From NCBI GenBank assembly GCA_023634235.1, contig JAMKCF010000019.1:7319947-7383946 (forward strand): a stretch of 64,000 nucleotides of DNA, written 5' to 3'. Positions 46,218 to 60,390 of this stretch are shown piece after piece. A program made the position numbers and the translations under genes. The first letter of the stretch is position 1; the number at the start of each line of letters is the position of its first letter. This DNA is from Pisaster brevispinus. Taxonomy: Eukaryota; Echinodermata; Asteroidea; Forcipulatida; Asteriidae. Below the pieces are notes generated by a model. That model made no database searches and had not been told where the DNA came from. It worked only from the letters and a program-made list of their open reading frames with translations.

Positions 46218-49200
46218 GAAGTTACAAGTACAGGGTCAGAAGAAGTTCCTTGTCCCATAATGTGAGAGGGAAATAGGTGATAAAAGTGCACCTTTGCTAC
46301 CTCCCTTCCTTGGTCAGGTCCTAAATGTCAGGCATCCATCTTAATGATGTATCTTTGGGGAGGTGGATTTTCTACAACATCATGCTGTCAATAGCTGGCT
46401 TGCAGTGTTCAATTTCAACCCAATCCATCTGTATCAATACTGCGCTACTGCACTATTTATTTACCACTGCCAGCTCTCTGTTTACTTCCAGTTCCAAACA
46501 GGCATAATGAACCCCAAGCGTTGATTCTATCATTAGTAGGCACTCAGGAGTCTCAGAGCATGCATCAGATATGAAACAAATGTCAGACCTTTTCATAGGT
46601 TTGATTACAAAATATTACACAACATCCATACACAACTATTGTATGTATTTAAACTTAAGCATTTTTGCTTTGACGAGCAACACACAACGAAAAAGAAGAT
46701 TTAAAGAAAGTTTAAAAAGCAGCACAAAATATTTAGAAAAAAACTTGTAAAAACTTGTAAATAGTATTATAAAACTTGAATGAACCTCTGTGGTGTAGGC
46801 ATTACATACCTAGTGGGCCTCAAATATTTAACTTCAGATCCAGCTATCCAATTACAAATCACCCTTCATGAATATGGAATAATAAAACAACATCTTGCAA
46901 AGAGTAAACAGACATAGACTCCGCTGAACAAATTCATGTTGACTTTTCAAAATGACAAAATGTCTAGAAGTTCACTGCAGAATTCTAGAGGCCTCACAGC
47001 TTGTTGATTTATTTGTGCATATTACTGGTCGTGTCATTTAGGTTTGATATGTTTATCCCTATGCAGCCACATATCCCAGCTGTCTGCAATTTTCACAGAC
47101 TTTTTGGCAATTTCTGGTTCACCCCGCTGACCTCCATCCATCATAACCAGACAAGATCCCTTATGAAGCAAAAGAACATTAAACCTGACTGCAAGAGGTT
47201 ACAATGTGCTAAAAAATGTTCAACAGGATATGGAGATTTTAGGGTGAACACCGCATAAACGCTTTTTCATTTGATTTTATTTGCTTCATAATTTGAGATC
47301 CGTATATGCCAAATTGTATGAGATTCACAGCAATACACAGTGAAAGTAGTAAAACAGGAATTAAACCCTGTATAAATTCACTTTAGTTCACATGAGGGAA
47401 CAAAACTGGTATGAATGATCAGTTTAACTATACGTGAAGGAAGGAAATTAAAATCAGGTCAATTTCTTCACAAATGAAACCTGATTCTATTAATCTACTG
47501 AGCCAGGAAACTAACACTAAGCTCAAAGATGAAGGTAGAATAAATCTTTTCCTAGTTAAGATAAGTTCGCGGAGATGCAATTTTCTCATTTAGATACCAC
47601 TACATGTACAGAGTGAAGGGACTTCAGAAGTGAACTCCCTAATCGATTGTTTTGCCTCCATGTTTTATACCACATCAGTCAGAGAGAAGTGGGTCCACAG
47701 GCAACCTGAGATCAACCTTGTTCCAGGTACCTTTAAACAGAATGAACCTGTTTGCTTCAAAAATGGAAGTGAAGGTTTCCGTGTTCCAGCCAAGTATGCC
47801 TCAAGGCAAATTTACAGGGCTGGTGATATTGGTCGTGTGATTCACAATACATGTAACTGCCTTACCACTTGAGCTCTCTTATATACTCTCTTGTTAAAAG
47901 GCTTTTTTCTTCTATATTTTTGGCTAACTGGTAAATATTTTCTTTGTGACCTCCTAAATGAGAACTGCCTAAGGAATACATGATACAAAGCTCTGACAGG
48001 TTAAGGGTTACTTCTGTTTTTGTGAATAAACAAAAACTGTAAAACTAATTAAAAATTTTATTCAGATGTGGCACACATCCAGGGAAGTGAATTTAACCTC
48101 TAGACTATTTCAGTGTTTGCCTTAAAAAACAAAAACGATTGCCTGCATTTTATTGGATAAGCTGAATGTTGAAAATGGGGACTTTTACTGAGTTCCTGGG
48201 CAAACAGTTCTGGTACTAATATCATTATCAAAACTTGAAATGAAATGTCTGGTTTGAATTTTTATGAACATGTAATGTACTTGAATACGAAAGGATGTTA
48301 TGTGGCATGCCCATTGGTGGATTAAAACGACAACTAGTAGTGGACCTTTTGCTAGCAATTCAAATTGTGGAACATGATACCCAATGTTTACAAATAATAC
48401 AAGACAACAGGACTTTTCTATCCACTGAAGAATCTGAAAGAAGTAGGCCCTAATAGTCCAGACAGATCAACTTGTCATTATTGTTGGATTGCTTTAATAT
48501 TCACCTCTGTTTGCAATGTTACACAGCAGGGGGAGGAAGGGCATAAATTGTTGCACTAACAACAAACAATCCTCTGTCATGTCAATGAACTCGGCAAGGC
48601 AAGAAAAACCACCAGCCCGACCAAATTATCCAACAGTTGACAATTCCATGTAATCTCACCACTGACGGCCACAACTGGATAACAGCTGGGTTCACAGCCG
48701 GGAACACCTCCACCATCAAGGGGGGAGAGAGAATTACCTTCCATCTCATTTGCGTTCCATCACTAGGGGAAGGTCTCACTGCGCAGAGCTTGAAATCACT
48801 CCTGGTGCACAACCATCCCCCAATCAAAAATAACACACAATGCTGGAATTTGTCCAGCACACTGCACCCATTCACAGATTAGGGAAGCAGAGTTGTTTAA
48901 CTTATGCTCACGGTCTACTGCTCTATCAAGGGATAGATGAATGGCTGAATGGAAAGCCAGACCAGGTTTTGAAAACATAAACACATCAGGAATTGGTGAG
49001 GTTTCAGTCAGAGCACATTTAGAGCAGTGAAACAGGAGAAGTTTTATCTGCAATTTTGTGAATTAATTGGTAAGGAAATCCCTGTGGTGCAGCCTACAAA
49101 AAAACTATGACAAGTGATAAACTGCAGGCCGCCAGTGTAAGGCTGGTATGCCGAAAGATCTATGTCTACCAGATGTTTTGGGGTTTTTTTTTAATAAAGA

Positions 49201-50609
49201 AAACCAAAAAGTATAATCCTAGTGACGTGTTCTCAAAAGGCAAAATGGCACACACAAAAACCTGAATATTTTGTCCTTAAATCACAGTTCTCACAGTTCA
49301 TAATGGCAATTCCCTTACATGAAAACAGTGTTATCCTCATTAAATAACTACAGATAACTTCCACAGTACAAGGCATGACAAGCGATGTACAAAACATCCT
49401 CTTTCTATGAAACCGCATACCTATGGCCGACATCAAAATACGTTTGGTATCAGAACTGTTGTTGTGTTTGTATTCATAGTTGAAATCCTGAACACAACAA
49501 TCAGACGTTGCATCCAAACATGGACATTTCAGCACCAGGAAGTAAAGGGGAAAAATTAATAATTTTGAGGCCAGTAGGAATACACTGGATGGACAACCCT
49601 TCAGGCTGAATAATCTTTTTTCTTTTTGTTGTCGATTTCATTCATGACCACATTCAAACTAAGATTAATTGCTGATAAAAGTAAGGTTCATGCAACCCTG
49701 TACTTTGCAGAGGTTTCTGAACTAGCAACCCCCTTGCCACCTCTATTTACTGATGGCCTCATTATTTCTAAAAACTGTTTTGACCCAAGTTTAAAAATAA
49801 TGTTAACCTCTTAGTCTTAATTTTGTATTGCTATTATTTGTGTAGCTTTTTTAGTGGGTTTTAGATATTTAAGTGGGGATAGTTTGTTTATTTTTTAACC
49901 GAGTGTAAAGCATCAATTTTGAGATTTTCAGATTTCTTCTTCCTTAGGCCCATTATTATTATCCCCATAAAGATTCATCTTACAACTGCAGCCATCTTTG
50001 CCAGATACCCTGTGTACCTAATGGCACTGATAGTTTGAATTCTCAATTTAGAAAAAGGGACCGGACTATTTTCCATTCCAGCCTCAGTTTGGTTAAATTG
50101 GTTAGAATAGAAGAAAAACAAGATGGCCGCACTGGGACAAAAGTCTAAACTTGATGATATTGATAACTATAAAGACAGATAAGCAGTCAGCATACACGTA
50201 TGTTCAGTCAATTTCTAAATTCCTAATACTGATGGGCTAGTCATTAATTTTTTTTAAATTTGACCTACGTTTTTAAACATAATATTATTCTCTTGTATTG
50301 CTATTTGTGTAGCTTTTTCAATGGGTTTAAGATTCTGCATTTCTTTGTGTATGCACCAGACAAGCATCCATGGAAAGAATCAGCCCAAACTGGTGTTTTC
50401 CAAAATCGTTGGACAATTTGCAATCTCTTGTTGTTTAGTTATTTATTATTGTTGTTAGTTAATTACTTCATTACAAATTGGGGAAACGGCATCAACACCA
50501 AAGGTCAAAGGACATTATATACATTCAGAGAGAAAGCTACATTTCAAACCTAACTTTCTGTAGAGGAGATACAAGAAATTTTATTTAACATACAGAAACA
50601 GACCTATTG

Positions 50610-50700
50610 TGGGGTGAACAATGAATAATTGACGAGAACGAGATTTGAACCTGCGACCTCCGGATTTACGAGCCGGTGCTCTACCCTATGTCGACACCTC
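50610..50700 (-). mobile_element. Second type of tRNA-derived SINE fragment
   Basis: On the minus strand the segment reads GGTAGAGCACCGGCTCG, then AAATCCGGAGGTCGCAGG and TTCAAATCTCG. This gives a recognisable D-arm, anticodon arm and T-arm order with a B-box-like GGTTCAAATC. The acceptor stem does not pair and there is no good 7-base anticodon loop, so this is a retroposed fragment and not a working tRNA gene. It differs from the Leu-type SINEs elsewhere in the window. Confidence 0.55.
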
Positions 50701-53700
50701 TTCATTTCATGATAAGCTAGAGCTGCAGTGCATCTTTAAATTCAGGCTGTATACCGCACATTACTTGCATGACCGAATATGGGGATCTCTGCTGATCAAG
50801 CAAGTAATCTTTATGCAGTGTTTACCATACACATACCAAACCTATCAAACCCTCCAAGCCTTGTCACAAGCAGTTCAAGAATGCTTCATTTCTTTATGTA
50901 CACTTTTTTCCAATTAAAATTTTCAAATATCATTCCTCAATTACAACTCTGGTGACTGAAGTCATAGAGCAGTAAGTAAACAAATTTAATTTTAAAAACA
51001 GTATTGGTTGGAACATCTTGCTCTATGGTTGGAAGCTGTCCTTTTCTTTCTGGAGATGGAACACAAAGTGAAAGGTCATTGCATTGTAAATCATTCAACT
51101 GGTAATGAATGCAAGATGTGATGTTATGGACAGTTCAGGCTTGACTGTCCATAGCCCAACCACATGACTGTACACAGCATCTACCAAGCCAATCACCTGT
51201 GCTGTGGGTTGTAGCAGGCATTCTCCCCTGGAGAGGTGCAGTTAGGTCTCCCCAGGGGTGCAGCTGGTAATATCTGGAGATAACTGTTGATGGGGCACCC
51301 TTGGCCATGAAAATTGAATAATTCCCACCTATCCTTGGGGGTCTCTTGGTGTTGAATTCCTTTCACAGTGAAGACTGATTTTCCTTCATACTACATTTGA
51401 CAAGGAGGCTTTATAAAAATACAACAACACCATGTACATGTAGCAAGCAATTCTTAGCAAGATCTTATTTGAAATGTTCACAAATGTCACACGAGAAACT
51501 TAATTGTCCTCCGTCATTAGCTGCCCGTAAATTTTCACCACATTTACTGAAAAAATTGTTTGTCCTTTCCTAAATCTGCTAAAGTAATCATCAAAATGCA
51601 CAAATCTCGTAGTCCTCTAACATGGGCTCAAATAGTAAACGTTGATGTGATTAACAAAGCAGATGCTGGTTTAACCAACATTATGCTGGTACCTGTATTA
51701 TAAGTAACGTGTTCACTCAATAGCTAGCCCCACATGCTTAATGCATGCCCAGAATTCCTACCCTGTCATCCAACTTTCCTTGAAGACGACGGAAAAAAAT
51801 CAATGGGTCATTTGGAGCCAAAAAACTAATAATAATAATTAATAACAACGACTACAAGTATCATTGAAAGGTTAATCTTGGCTGAAGCCTAGGTACAGCA
51901 GGACAGATGAAGTGCTCTTGGCATCAGGACTAATCTTCACAACAGGGGAGGCACTTGGGGGTGGGGACAGAGAGGAGAGTCCGTCTGGCGACTCTGAAGA
52001 GGGATCCTAGCTATCCAGTTGGAGGAGGGTGTCTGGCGTCTTGTTGTCTCTTCTTGTCCAGCCAACACTTCATGTAAATGTTAAAGGATCTACCAGGCTC
52101 ACTGTTGTTTGCACAGATACCGATACTAGGCGAGCCTACCCTACACATCATTATCATGACAGATGACAATTCGTGTAGAACCTTTTGCGCGCAAGAAACG
52201 GCAGACAGACAAATGAAAATATAGCATGTGGGTACAAACATTCATGTCTGGTTTCCTGCAGGCTGGATGCAGAAAAATAAATGCAAGGATGTGATAAACT
52301 ATAACTCAAAATGCCTATAAATGTCATAGCTCCTTCTGTTTTAGAAAGTTGGCTAACAACAATTTCCAGTAAAGTCTAACAAAAACTGAATACAATATTA
52401 TCTCACTATGCAACCTCACCCAAAAAAACCAGTTTAACTAAAGCATTAAAATGTAGCTCTCACTAATTATTACAGAACTGATTCCAAGTTTATAATCGAC
52501 CATTAACATTTTATGTTGGCCCTCAATGTTTAGTACTGTAGCATTCTAGGAAACAAAATACATTCACCTCCTTGAAAATTACATATTTGGCTTAAACCTG
52601 ATTATAAAATGCCCCTCGAAACCTTTTCATCTTAAGTGATTCCCGTTTAAGTGAATCTACATATTAAATGAATCAGTGGTATATGAAGAGATTTCTCCGT
52701 TGCCGCAACATGGTAAAATCTGGTTTTGTGGCACAGTCCATGCAATTAAATTACTCTGCATGTACATTTTAATGTGGTACTCTAAGACTGGAGGAGAAAA
52801 CAGCAGAGCCATGGCAAGGTTGCATCAGATTCTGCCAACCACTTTCAAGAACACTTTTAAGACATGGGTCAAGTGATCATTATTAAGGCAAATGAAGATT
52901 GTCAAGTGTTGAGTAAAAATGGCTCCTATCAATTCTGTAGTACTAAAATCCAGGCTAATAAGTAGCGTCCATGCAGGATGAGAGTTCTGACCTGAGAGAT
53001 ATTCAAGTTGCTACACTATGGACTATCATGGTAATGACCACCCAGCTACTGCAGCGGACTGCTCAGTGTTATTGTCAGAGGTCCTCTCAGGGGGTAATCC
53101 CCTTTATCTCTATCTTGCACTATACAGCATTCAAGGAGCCTATAGTTTAGACATTCTATTTTGTGTATCTTAGAGGACAGTATTAAGTATTAAACATTCT
53201 CTGCTATAAGTATAAAGTGTTTGTGTTTTAGCCTGTTTGGTGTAATCGTACTTAAAAGGGTCACACTTCCTCAGGCACTCGACACTAGTCTCCTAGTCCT
53301 ACTCTCCTCTAGTTGAAACCCCTGAACTTAAAAAAATATCAACTTGTTTTTAAAGGATTAACAAAAGAAATCAATTTTGAAATCACAAGGGAAAAAACTC
53401 TCGAGCAAATCACAGGCCTGCAGTCTCACATTTTTCTAGGACGGTACATAACATGTATCAATACCCAAAGCATCAAACCAGAACACCTTACAAGTTTACT
53501 TGAATAACAGTTTAGAAACTATTTCCTTCCTCTATGATATCAAGGAAGCTGACTGTCATACTCAACCACTCGACTCAGAAAGGCTATTTATAGAAAAAAT
53601 ACCCCCCCCCCCCCAAGTACTGTTCTCCCTTGAGTTTTACTATATGTACATGTCGGATCCTTCCCCACTCTTAACAAAATTCAACACATGGGCAGCCAAG

Positions 53701-56700
53701 CGGATTTTGTTGCTGTTGAATTTTGATGGAGTGGAGTGGGTTACGGTTTTTAGCTCAGGTTACTACATGTACAACGTCTAGTAACCAGTATCTGGGGAGA
53801 GAAAAGATGAAATCTGCTGCCCTCTTGTGGTCATGTTAAGATTCAACTTCACTCATCTCCCATAGATTTGATTTTCAACTCAAACAAAACAAAACACTCC
53901 AGATTTGTGTATGGGCCTTGATTCTGTCCAGTTGACTTGATCCACTCTACTGCACTTAGAAATGCAAGTCCAGTCTTTTACACGCTGTATCTCCCTGGTG
54001 AAGTCAAGCATGCACAGAAGGTTTATTCAAGACTGCCAAGAAGATTGAGGTTTTATAAACAAAGACAGGAGTCACCAAGAGTGAATGAAGTAAACAGTTC
54101 CCAAAAGGGAAGCGGATGAATTTGCATAGACATACATCTACAGTAATATAAGTGAAAACAATTGTTTCTTTTGTTGTCTGGAAACCTGAAACTACTGTGG
54201 GTGGCTGACTACAGACCTGAAAAACACACTGTTGCAACCACAAAAATGCTGGGTGATTACTGTATTTTTATTATAGCGTTTAACAATAGCATCAAATGCT
54301 GGCCTGTACTTGGAATGTTTAGATGCCAGCTAAGCACTTGTAGTATAATGTGCACATTGTAGCATAAAATTCCTTTGAGAGAAATAAAATCTCTTAAAAA
54401 TAGAGTTTTTGTAAACAGGGGCATGATATTTGGCCCTCGAAAAAAAGGAGGAAAATGTTATCAAGTACAATGATTAGACCACATGTACATGCATACATGG
54501 GGAAGGCTTTAATATACTCTTCAGACTATTTCATCAAAATTTTCCTGGTTTTTTTTTCCAAGGGCAAAAAAAACCCACCAGAAATCAAACTGAAGTAGGA
54601 AGAATATCATGGCTGTAAACATTACTCTAGAGGTGCGTACATTTTTTTTATCTGTATCCAAAAGTGAACAATGTTGGTCCGGTCCCCATTAAGTTGAGTT
54701 TAGATAAAGTAAAAACAACTCTTTTTGTTGTTGACCACAACAATCTTTCTCACATCTTAGCAGCTACATTAAACTACTTTTGCTAATATACATTGTTATT
54801 TGTAGCTTCCACTAAAGGTAGTATACACATCTATTTTTTCTTTTCAAAGTTTCTTTTCTTTTTTAAGAAACATGTCAAAAAATGTCAGCATACATGTACA
54901 ACAAATATTTAAAAAAAAAAATTGAAATACATGTGCAGAAAGAACATGTAGGCTACATACATGTATTGATTTTTTGCTTTTTAAAAACACATGTAGGACA
55001 CACTGAACACATTTCGATGCCATAAACATCCAGCTTGGCAACAGACATTAAGCTCAAATTCAAACACACACAGAGGACAGCCTTTCGGACAGCATTAAGT
55101 ATGATTTGTCCAAAAAACAAAACAAGCAAGCTAAGCATTTTGACATGGATACAGCACACCTCCATAAAGCAATTCCTTAAGTCCTGTTTCCTGATACTAT
55201 ACCTCAAGTTGTGCACACTGACAGCCATTAAGATTGGAAATAATGTCTAAGAATGAATGTTAATTGCAGGTCTGTTTCAGTGTTTCATCACAAGAGTCAA
55301 TAAACACCATGCTAAGTACAGTCTTTAAATTTACATGGAAGGTCTGATCCTTGCTTTATGACCACGTAAAATACCTCAAGCTAAGCAACACCAAAAAGTC
55401 AATTTGTGGCCTTTGTGTGTGTGCTATGACTTCTCTTTGAATTCACAATGGGTTGCAGGGACAACAAAACTGCAATCTCAGCACGTATTTACACATGTGG
55501 CTTTTCCAAATCCCTGCATAACTATGAACACGATTTTAAAACACACAGCATTTTGTAACAGCAAAAGAACCGCCACCCTCTACACAAATACAGCCCTGCC
55601 GTGGTCTTCTTCCCAAATCGTTTTGCAGAGGATGCATGGTTGTTATTTCCTTTTCATTGTGAAGCCGCCACCAGTCTTGGGACCTGCTTCATCTAGTGAG
55701 CTCCCAAATAATCCTCCATTAGCGGAAGAAAAAACCTGTCAAGAGCTTAAGCGTTTTCCTTGAAGTGGCATAATCAGGACTATGACCATTATAAACCTAG
55801 GATTTCAGCTCAGTCAAGCACTGGGTCCATATCAAGTAAAAATCTAGTCCCTTGTTGATAGTACAGAACAGAGCAAGCATTCCCCTAAACCCTCAGTTTG
55901 CAAACAGAGGTCAGATTAGGAGACTTGTTTATTGTACCTGAGCATAAATCTCCTGATTTTTTCATCTCACTGTGTGCCCCTTTTTCAGGGCCAGTGCTTT
56001 TCAGAAGCCTGAACTTTGTACAGAGGATCAGTGAGCTGGGGTAACAATATATCAGATAATACACACATGTATTGAAGTACAGTAACTAAAACTGTTCACA
56101 TTTTCAAGTGAACCCCAGACCCTGAAGGAATGTTTAATTTGTTGAGTTCAATGGGGCTTTTTGGTGCTTGAATAATAATAAAAATTTCCTTAGTTATTGT
56201 TCAGAGTCAGTATGTAAACTGACAACACACATTCAGCAAATCATATTTCCCCCTACATTTTTAAGTATGCACTGAAGTTTGCCCCACTATATTGTGCATG
56301 GTACCTGATATGATTTTAGGTCATACACCCAAACAGATGGAGATTAGTCAAGCTGAGTGATTTATCTAATGGAGAATGTTGGCAGGATAATAAACTGTAC
56401 TTTTTTCCATGAAACTGAAGCTGTTTGTGTATGAATTTGCTGTCATATATCACTGAATGCTCTGTATCCTCTTTCAAAGCTTCTTATGTTCCAAATTGTT
56501 ATCCATACAGGAAAACAAGCTTCCCTGTATCTTGTGTTTTGTTCTCTTGTGCAAATTGAGGTCTGAAAGGTCGGATAGTCTGATCTCTTTTTGGATGTAA
56601 TGGTAATAAGTATTCACTATTGCTATGGCACACGGGGAACATGACATTAACAATGGCAGCATGGTGAAGGTATATTACTGTAAAAGCCCATGCATGTATT

Positions 56701-56799
56701 CACAATTTTGGATTCCCACACCTTTTACTTTAATAGAAACAAGGTGGTTCATACCCTAAAGGGACCAGATTATGTTTGCTCAAAGCCCATACTAAGGTT

Positions 56800-57355
56800 G
56801 GCTGTTATGGCCTGACAGAATAGCCATGGATATTAAAGACCTACTGTGGGGCATTAGTCTTAGATTGGATGCTGCATGGCCTGACAGAGTAGCAACCAGC
56901 AACATTAATTTTAAAGACCTACTGTGGGACATTAATCTTTGATTGGCTGCTGCATGGCCTGACAGAGTAGCAATCAGCAACGTTAATTTTAAAGACCTAC
57001 TGTGGGACATTAATCTTTGATTGGCTGCTGCATGGCCTGACAGAGTAGCAATCAGCAACATTAATTCTAAAGACCTACTGTGGGGCATTAATCTTTGATT
57101 GGCTGCTGCGTGGCCTGACAGAGTAGCAACATTAATTTTTAAGACCTACTATGGGGCATTAATCTTTGGTTGGCTGCTGCACAGCCTGACAGAGTATAAC
57201 ATTGATTTTAAAGACCTACTGTGGGGCAGTTATCTTTGGTTGGCTGTTATGTTGCCTGACTGAATGACCATATGAATGGTAAAGACCTACTGTGATCTTA
57301 GTAGGCTAATATGGCCTGACAGAGTAGTCACGGCGATATTAAAGACTGACAGTGG
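56800..57355. repeat. 78-bp tandem repeat array decaying to 60-71 bp units
   Basis: The landmark AAAGACCTACTGTGG recurs at about 56835, 56913, 56991, 57069, 57140, 57210, 57281 and 57341. The first four units are 78 bp and most alike; later ones lose 7-18 bp and diverge. Each full unit holds TTTGATTGGCTGCTGC and GGCCTGACAGAGTAGCAA. The open frame on the minus strand with 26-residue repeats is a by-product. Confidence 0.9.
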
Positions 57356-59940
57356 AGTTTTTGTCAAACTAGTTAAGTTTAAGAGTCTCAGTCTTATCAT
57401 TGGGCTTGTCTGCAACATCGACAACCAACTGACAACGCATGTTTTTCACTGAATTGGGAAAACATTACATTGCATGTGGTATGTAAAATGATAAAAACTT
57501 GGTTAATTTGGAATTGAGTGCTGTTTGGTGTATGGTTGATCAAATAAAGCAATACACTTAACACACGTTCGTGTAATACTAATAAAAACAAATGCTGTGT
57601 GATTCAACTACTTTGTAGAGATTAGTGTTAGTACATGTATATCTCAATCACACACACATGTAGCCACCAGTGTCCCCATGTCATGAACCCTGTTCTTAAC
57701 AAACGACTATTTCGGCCAGATCACATCTCCCGGCATGTCTGCAGCAATCAGGGATGTTACCTACAGGCAGGTGCATGGGTCTAGCAGCAGTCTAAAGGGA
57801 GTCATTGGATGTAATTGGTTGTGTCATCTGGACCTGTAGGATAGTGACTGTAGCCTCAAGCCTAGCTGGGGATAGACCATGGACGGCGGCTACTACTACA
57901 AAATCTTCTCCTCATCTTTAAGATTTTTTCTATGAAAGTTCTTTTGAAAAAGACTTTTAAAAATCCTGCCCCCTGAAAGATACGGCCATATTTTTGTTTC
58001 CATAAACGTATGAATGGCCATCTTTTATTTATGAACAGACGAAAAGTCTGGCGACCATGTGTGTCAGGGAAGTGCTTTTCTTAGATTGACTGCATACAAG
58101 TTTTAGCCGCACCAGCACAATTTGATTTTCAGGTCTTTTAAAAAATATTGTTTTATATTTTGCTTCAAGCGTTGCACTTCACGACCACTCGTCTCTGTTA
58201 ATAGTTTGTTAATTTATTGAGGCAGGTGGTACTACACAGAGTATTTTAATAAAATGCACTTGGAAATAAATTCAAGACTTTACCAAACACCATTTATATA
58301 TTATTTCATTAGGTGTATTAACCTTGATCTGACACTTCTTTCATTTGGTGGAAGACGTTGAAGTATTAACATTTATTACATGATTGGTTTTAAAAGGAAA
58401 GTTCTACAAAATACAAGTGTTCCATGAACACATAACCTCATTATGTAAACATGTAGTTATCCAAGTATTATACTAAAAGTTCATTCTTAAAAATAATATT
58501 GTCGAGCCGGCATGAAAAAAAACTTTGTTTCTCAAAAGATAAGAATTAAGTATTTTTCACATATAATCAATGTCTAGGCTGTTGACCACCCCTGCGTAAG
58601 CCCAAAGTCTTATGGGTAGCGACCCTACAAAAAGCACCCCAGCTCGGGAAAAACTTCATGTTCACATAAAAAGGCATCTTGTGTCCAGGAAAGAATGAAC
58701 ACAAAATACAAGCCCTTAACCTGTCCAGAGTTTGTAGCTCTCTAGAAAGTGAAAATAGATTTGTCGGTTATTTTTGGAAGGGAAGGGTGAACAGCAAAGC
58801 TCCTTCAGGATTGATGAGGAAACAGGAGCAGACCTAAAATAGACAGTGCATGTACTTTGACATTTGAAAGCCTTGGCCTTTCAAAAAACGGCAAAAGTTT
58901 TGCATTGAATTTATAATAATGCGAAGGCGGCATGTTTGATAATAAAGGTCACTGTTTGGCCGATGATTTTCCCGCTTGGGGGAACATACAAACCTCGTCC
59001 TCACAATTGACCCGCCAGACCAAAAACACTCTGTTTACTGATTTCAGTGTAAGCAGAACCTTACTACTCCACAATGAACTCTGTGATGTGTTTGGGCAAA
59101 ACTCTCAACCTTTTCAATTGGAAAAAAAAATCACAGAGAGTCACTAAGGTGGTACATAAAAATTCAATCCCGAAAAAGTTTCAGTTCACAGGAATGTTCT
59201 TTTTCTTTACAATATTTGGAAAATTATTACTGTTGTTTGAGGAATTGCTTACTCCATCCAGAGTACAGCATTCAATTTGTATCTAGACATCAACTAGATA
59301 TGTCTACATACTTAGGCTTAAGTTTATTTCCTCAAGGGCAGCAGGGCCACTCCAACTGAAATACCATTCTTGAAAGGACTGCCACTGATATTTCATCTGA
59401 TAATTGGTAGAGCAGTGTACATCACAACCGGCATCTATTTACCACACTGTTTGGGGACTAGTGCATGTAGAAAGAAACCTGCAGCTTCTCAGAATGTGTA
59501 CAGTCACATTATGATGACAGGCTGGATGGTCTGTTTCAACTTTTACCTCAGGTTATTATGAAGGTCAATATTGTGATGTGTGTTTTGCAGTGTTATGGTA
59601 AAACCTGCATTGGATTTTGAACGACTCTTAAGTACAGTGTAGACCTAGAAATAAAGTGGGCAGGGTCTGGCTGTGTCTTAATTAGCAGCAGCAGCTGTGG
59701 ATTAATCCCATTTACATGCATTGAAGCATAGGAGGCCCATAGCAACAGTCGCAGCTGCAGCCGCAGCCACAATTCAGACACTCCCTTTGCCTTGCTGCTG
59801 TTGGAACAATTGGGAACAAATTAAGTGCGTCGTGGTAACCTAAGGTGCCCAAAACTAGTTTGAATTTATGCCACTCTTACATTACATGGTCTAAAACCAG
59901 CAAAGTTGGGAATACTTTTACATCATCATCATCATCTTCA

Positions 59941-60390
59941 TCAGGCTGTGCTGGTCCATTGTTGGATGAAGCCCTCCTCATGCAATTTCCATTCTCTTCT
60001 CCTCCATGCTATTCTGGTCCAAGTTGTCATCTTCGTGTATGTTTGGATTTCATCTCTCCATCTTCTCTTCTGTCTTCCTCTTCTTCTTTTTCCATTTTTA
60101 GGTGGCCATTCGGTTAGTCTCTTGGTCCACCTGTTGTTGTGTTTTCTTGATAAGTGTCCTACCCATTTCCATTTCATTTCCTTGATCTTTTCCAAGATGT
60201 CTTACATGTAGATCATAGTTTGTTGCCTTATGTTGGTATCTCTAACTCTGTCGTGTAGAGTTAGTCCAACCATCCTCCTTTCCATAGCTCTCTTTGTTAA
60301 TATCAATTTGTCTTCCATCTCTTTGGTTATGGACCACGATTCTGCATGTATGCTCTTGTTTTCAGGATGCACTGATTATATAATTTTCCT
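59941..60390 (-). pseudogene. Dead non-LTR retrotransposon 3' end (reverse transcriptase C-terminal tail)
   Basis: Read on the minus strand the segment gives RAMERRMVG and LHDRVRDTNIRQ, a stop at about 60200, then EMKWKWVGHLSRKHNNRW, TKRLTEWPPKNGKRRRGRQK, RWRDEIQTY and FIQQWTS. This order is characteristic of the tail of endonuclease/reverse transcriptase ORFs in many animal LINEs, with RAMER...L.DR.R, KW.W.GH, RW..K..EW.P..G.R..GR...RW.D and W..Y.QQWT. In-frame stops and the missing catalytic domain show that it is inactive. It lies in presumed NOVA intron sequence. Confidence 0.72.

Noticed and set aside
50640..50690. Possible tRNA gene
   Set aside because: D- and T-arm sequences are recognisable but there is no pairing acceptor stem or proper anticodon loop, so it is a SINE fragment.
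56792..57355. CRISPR-like array of direct repeats
   Set aside because: The whole 78-bp unit repeats without unique spacers and the genome is animal; it is an ordinary tandem repeat.
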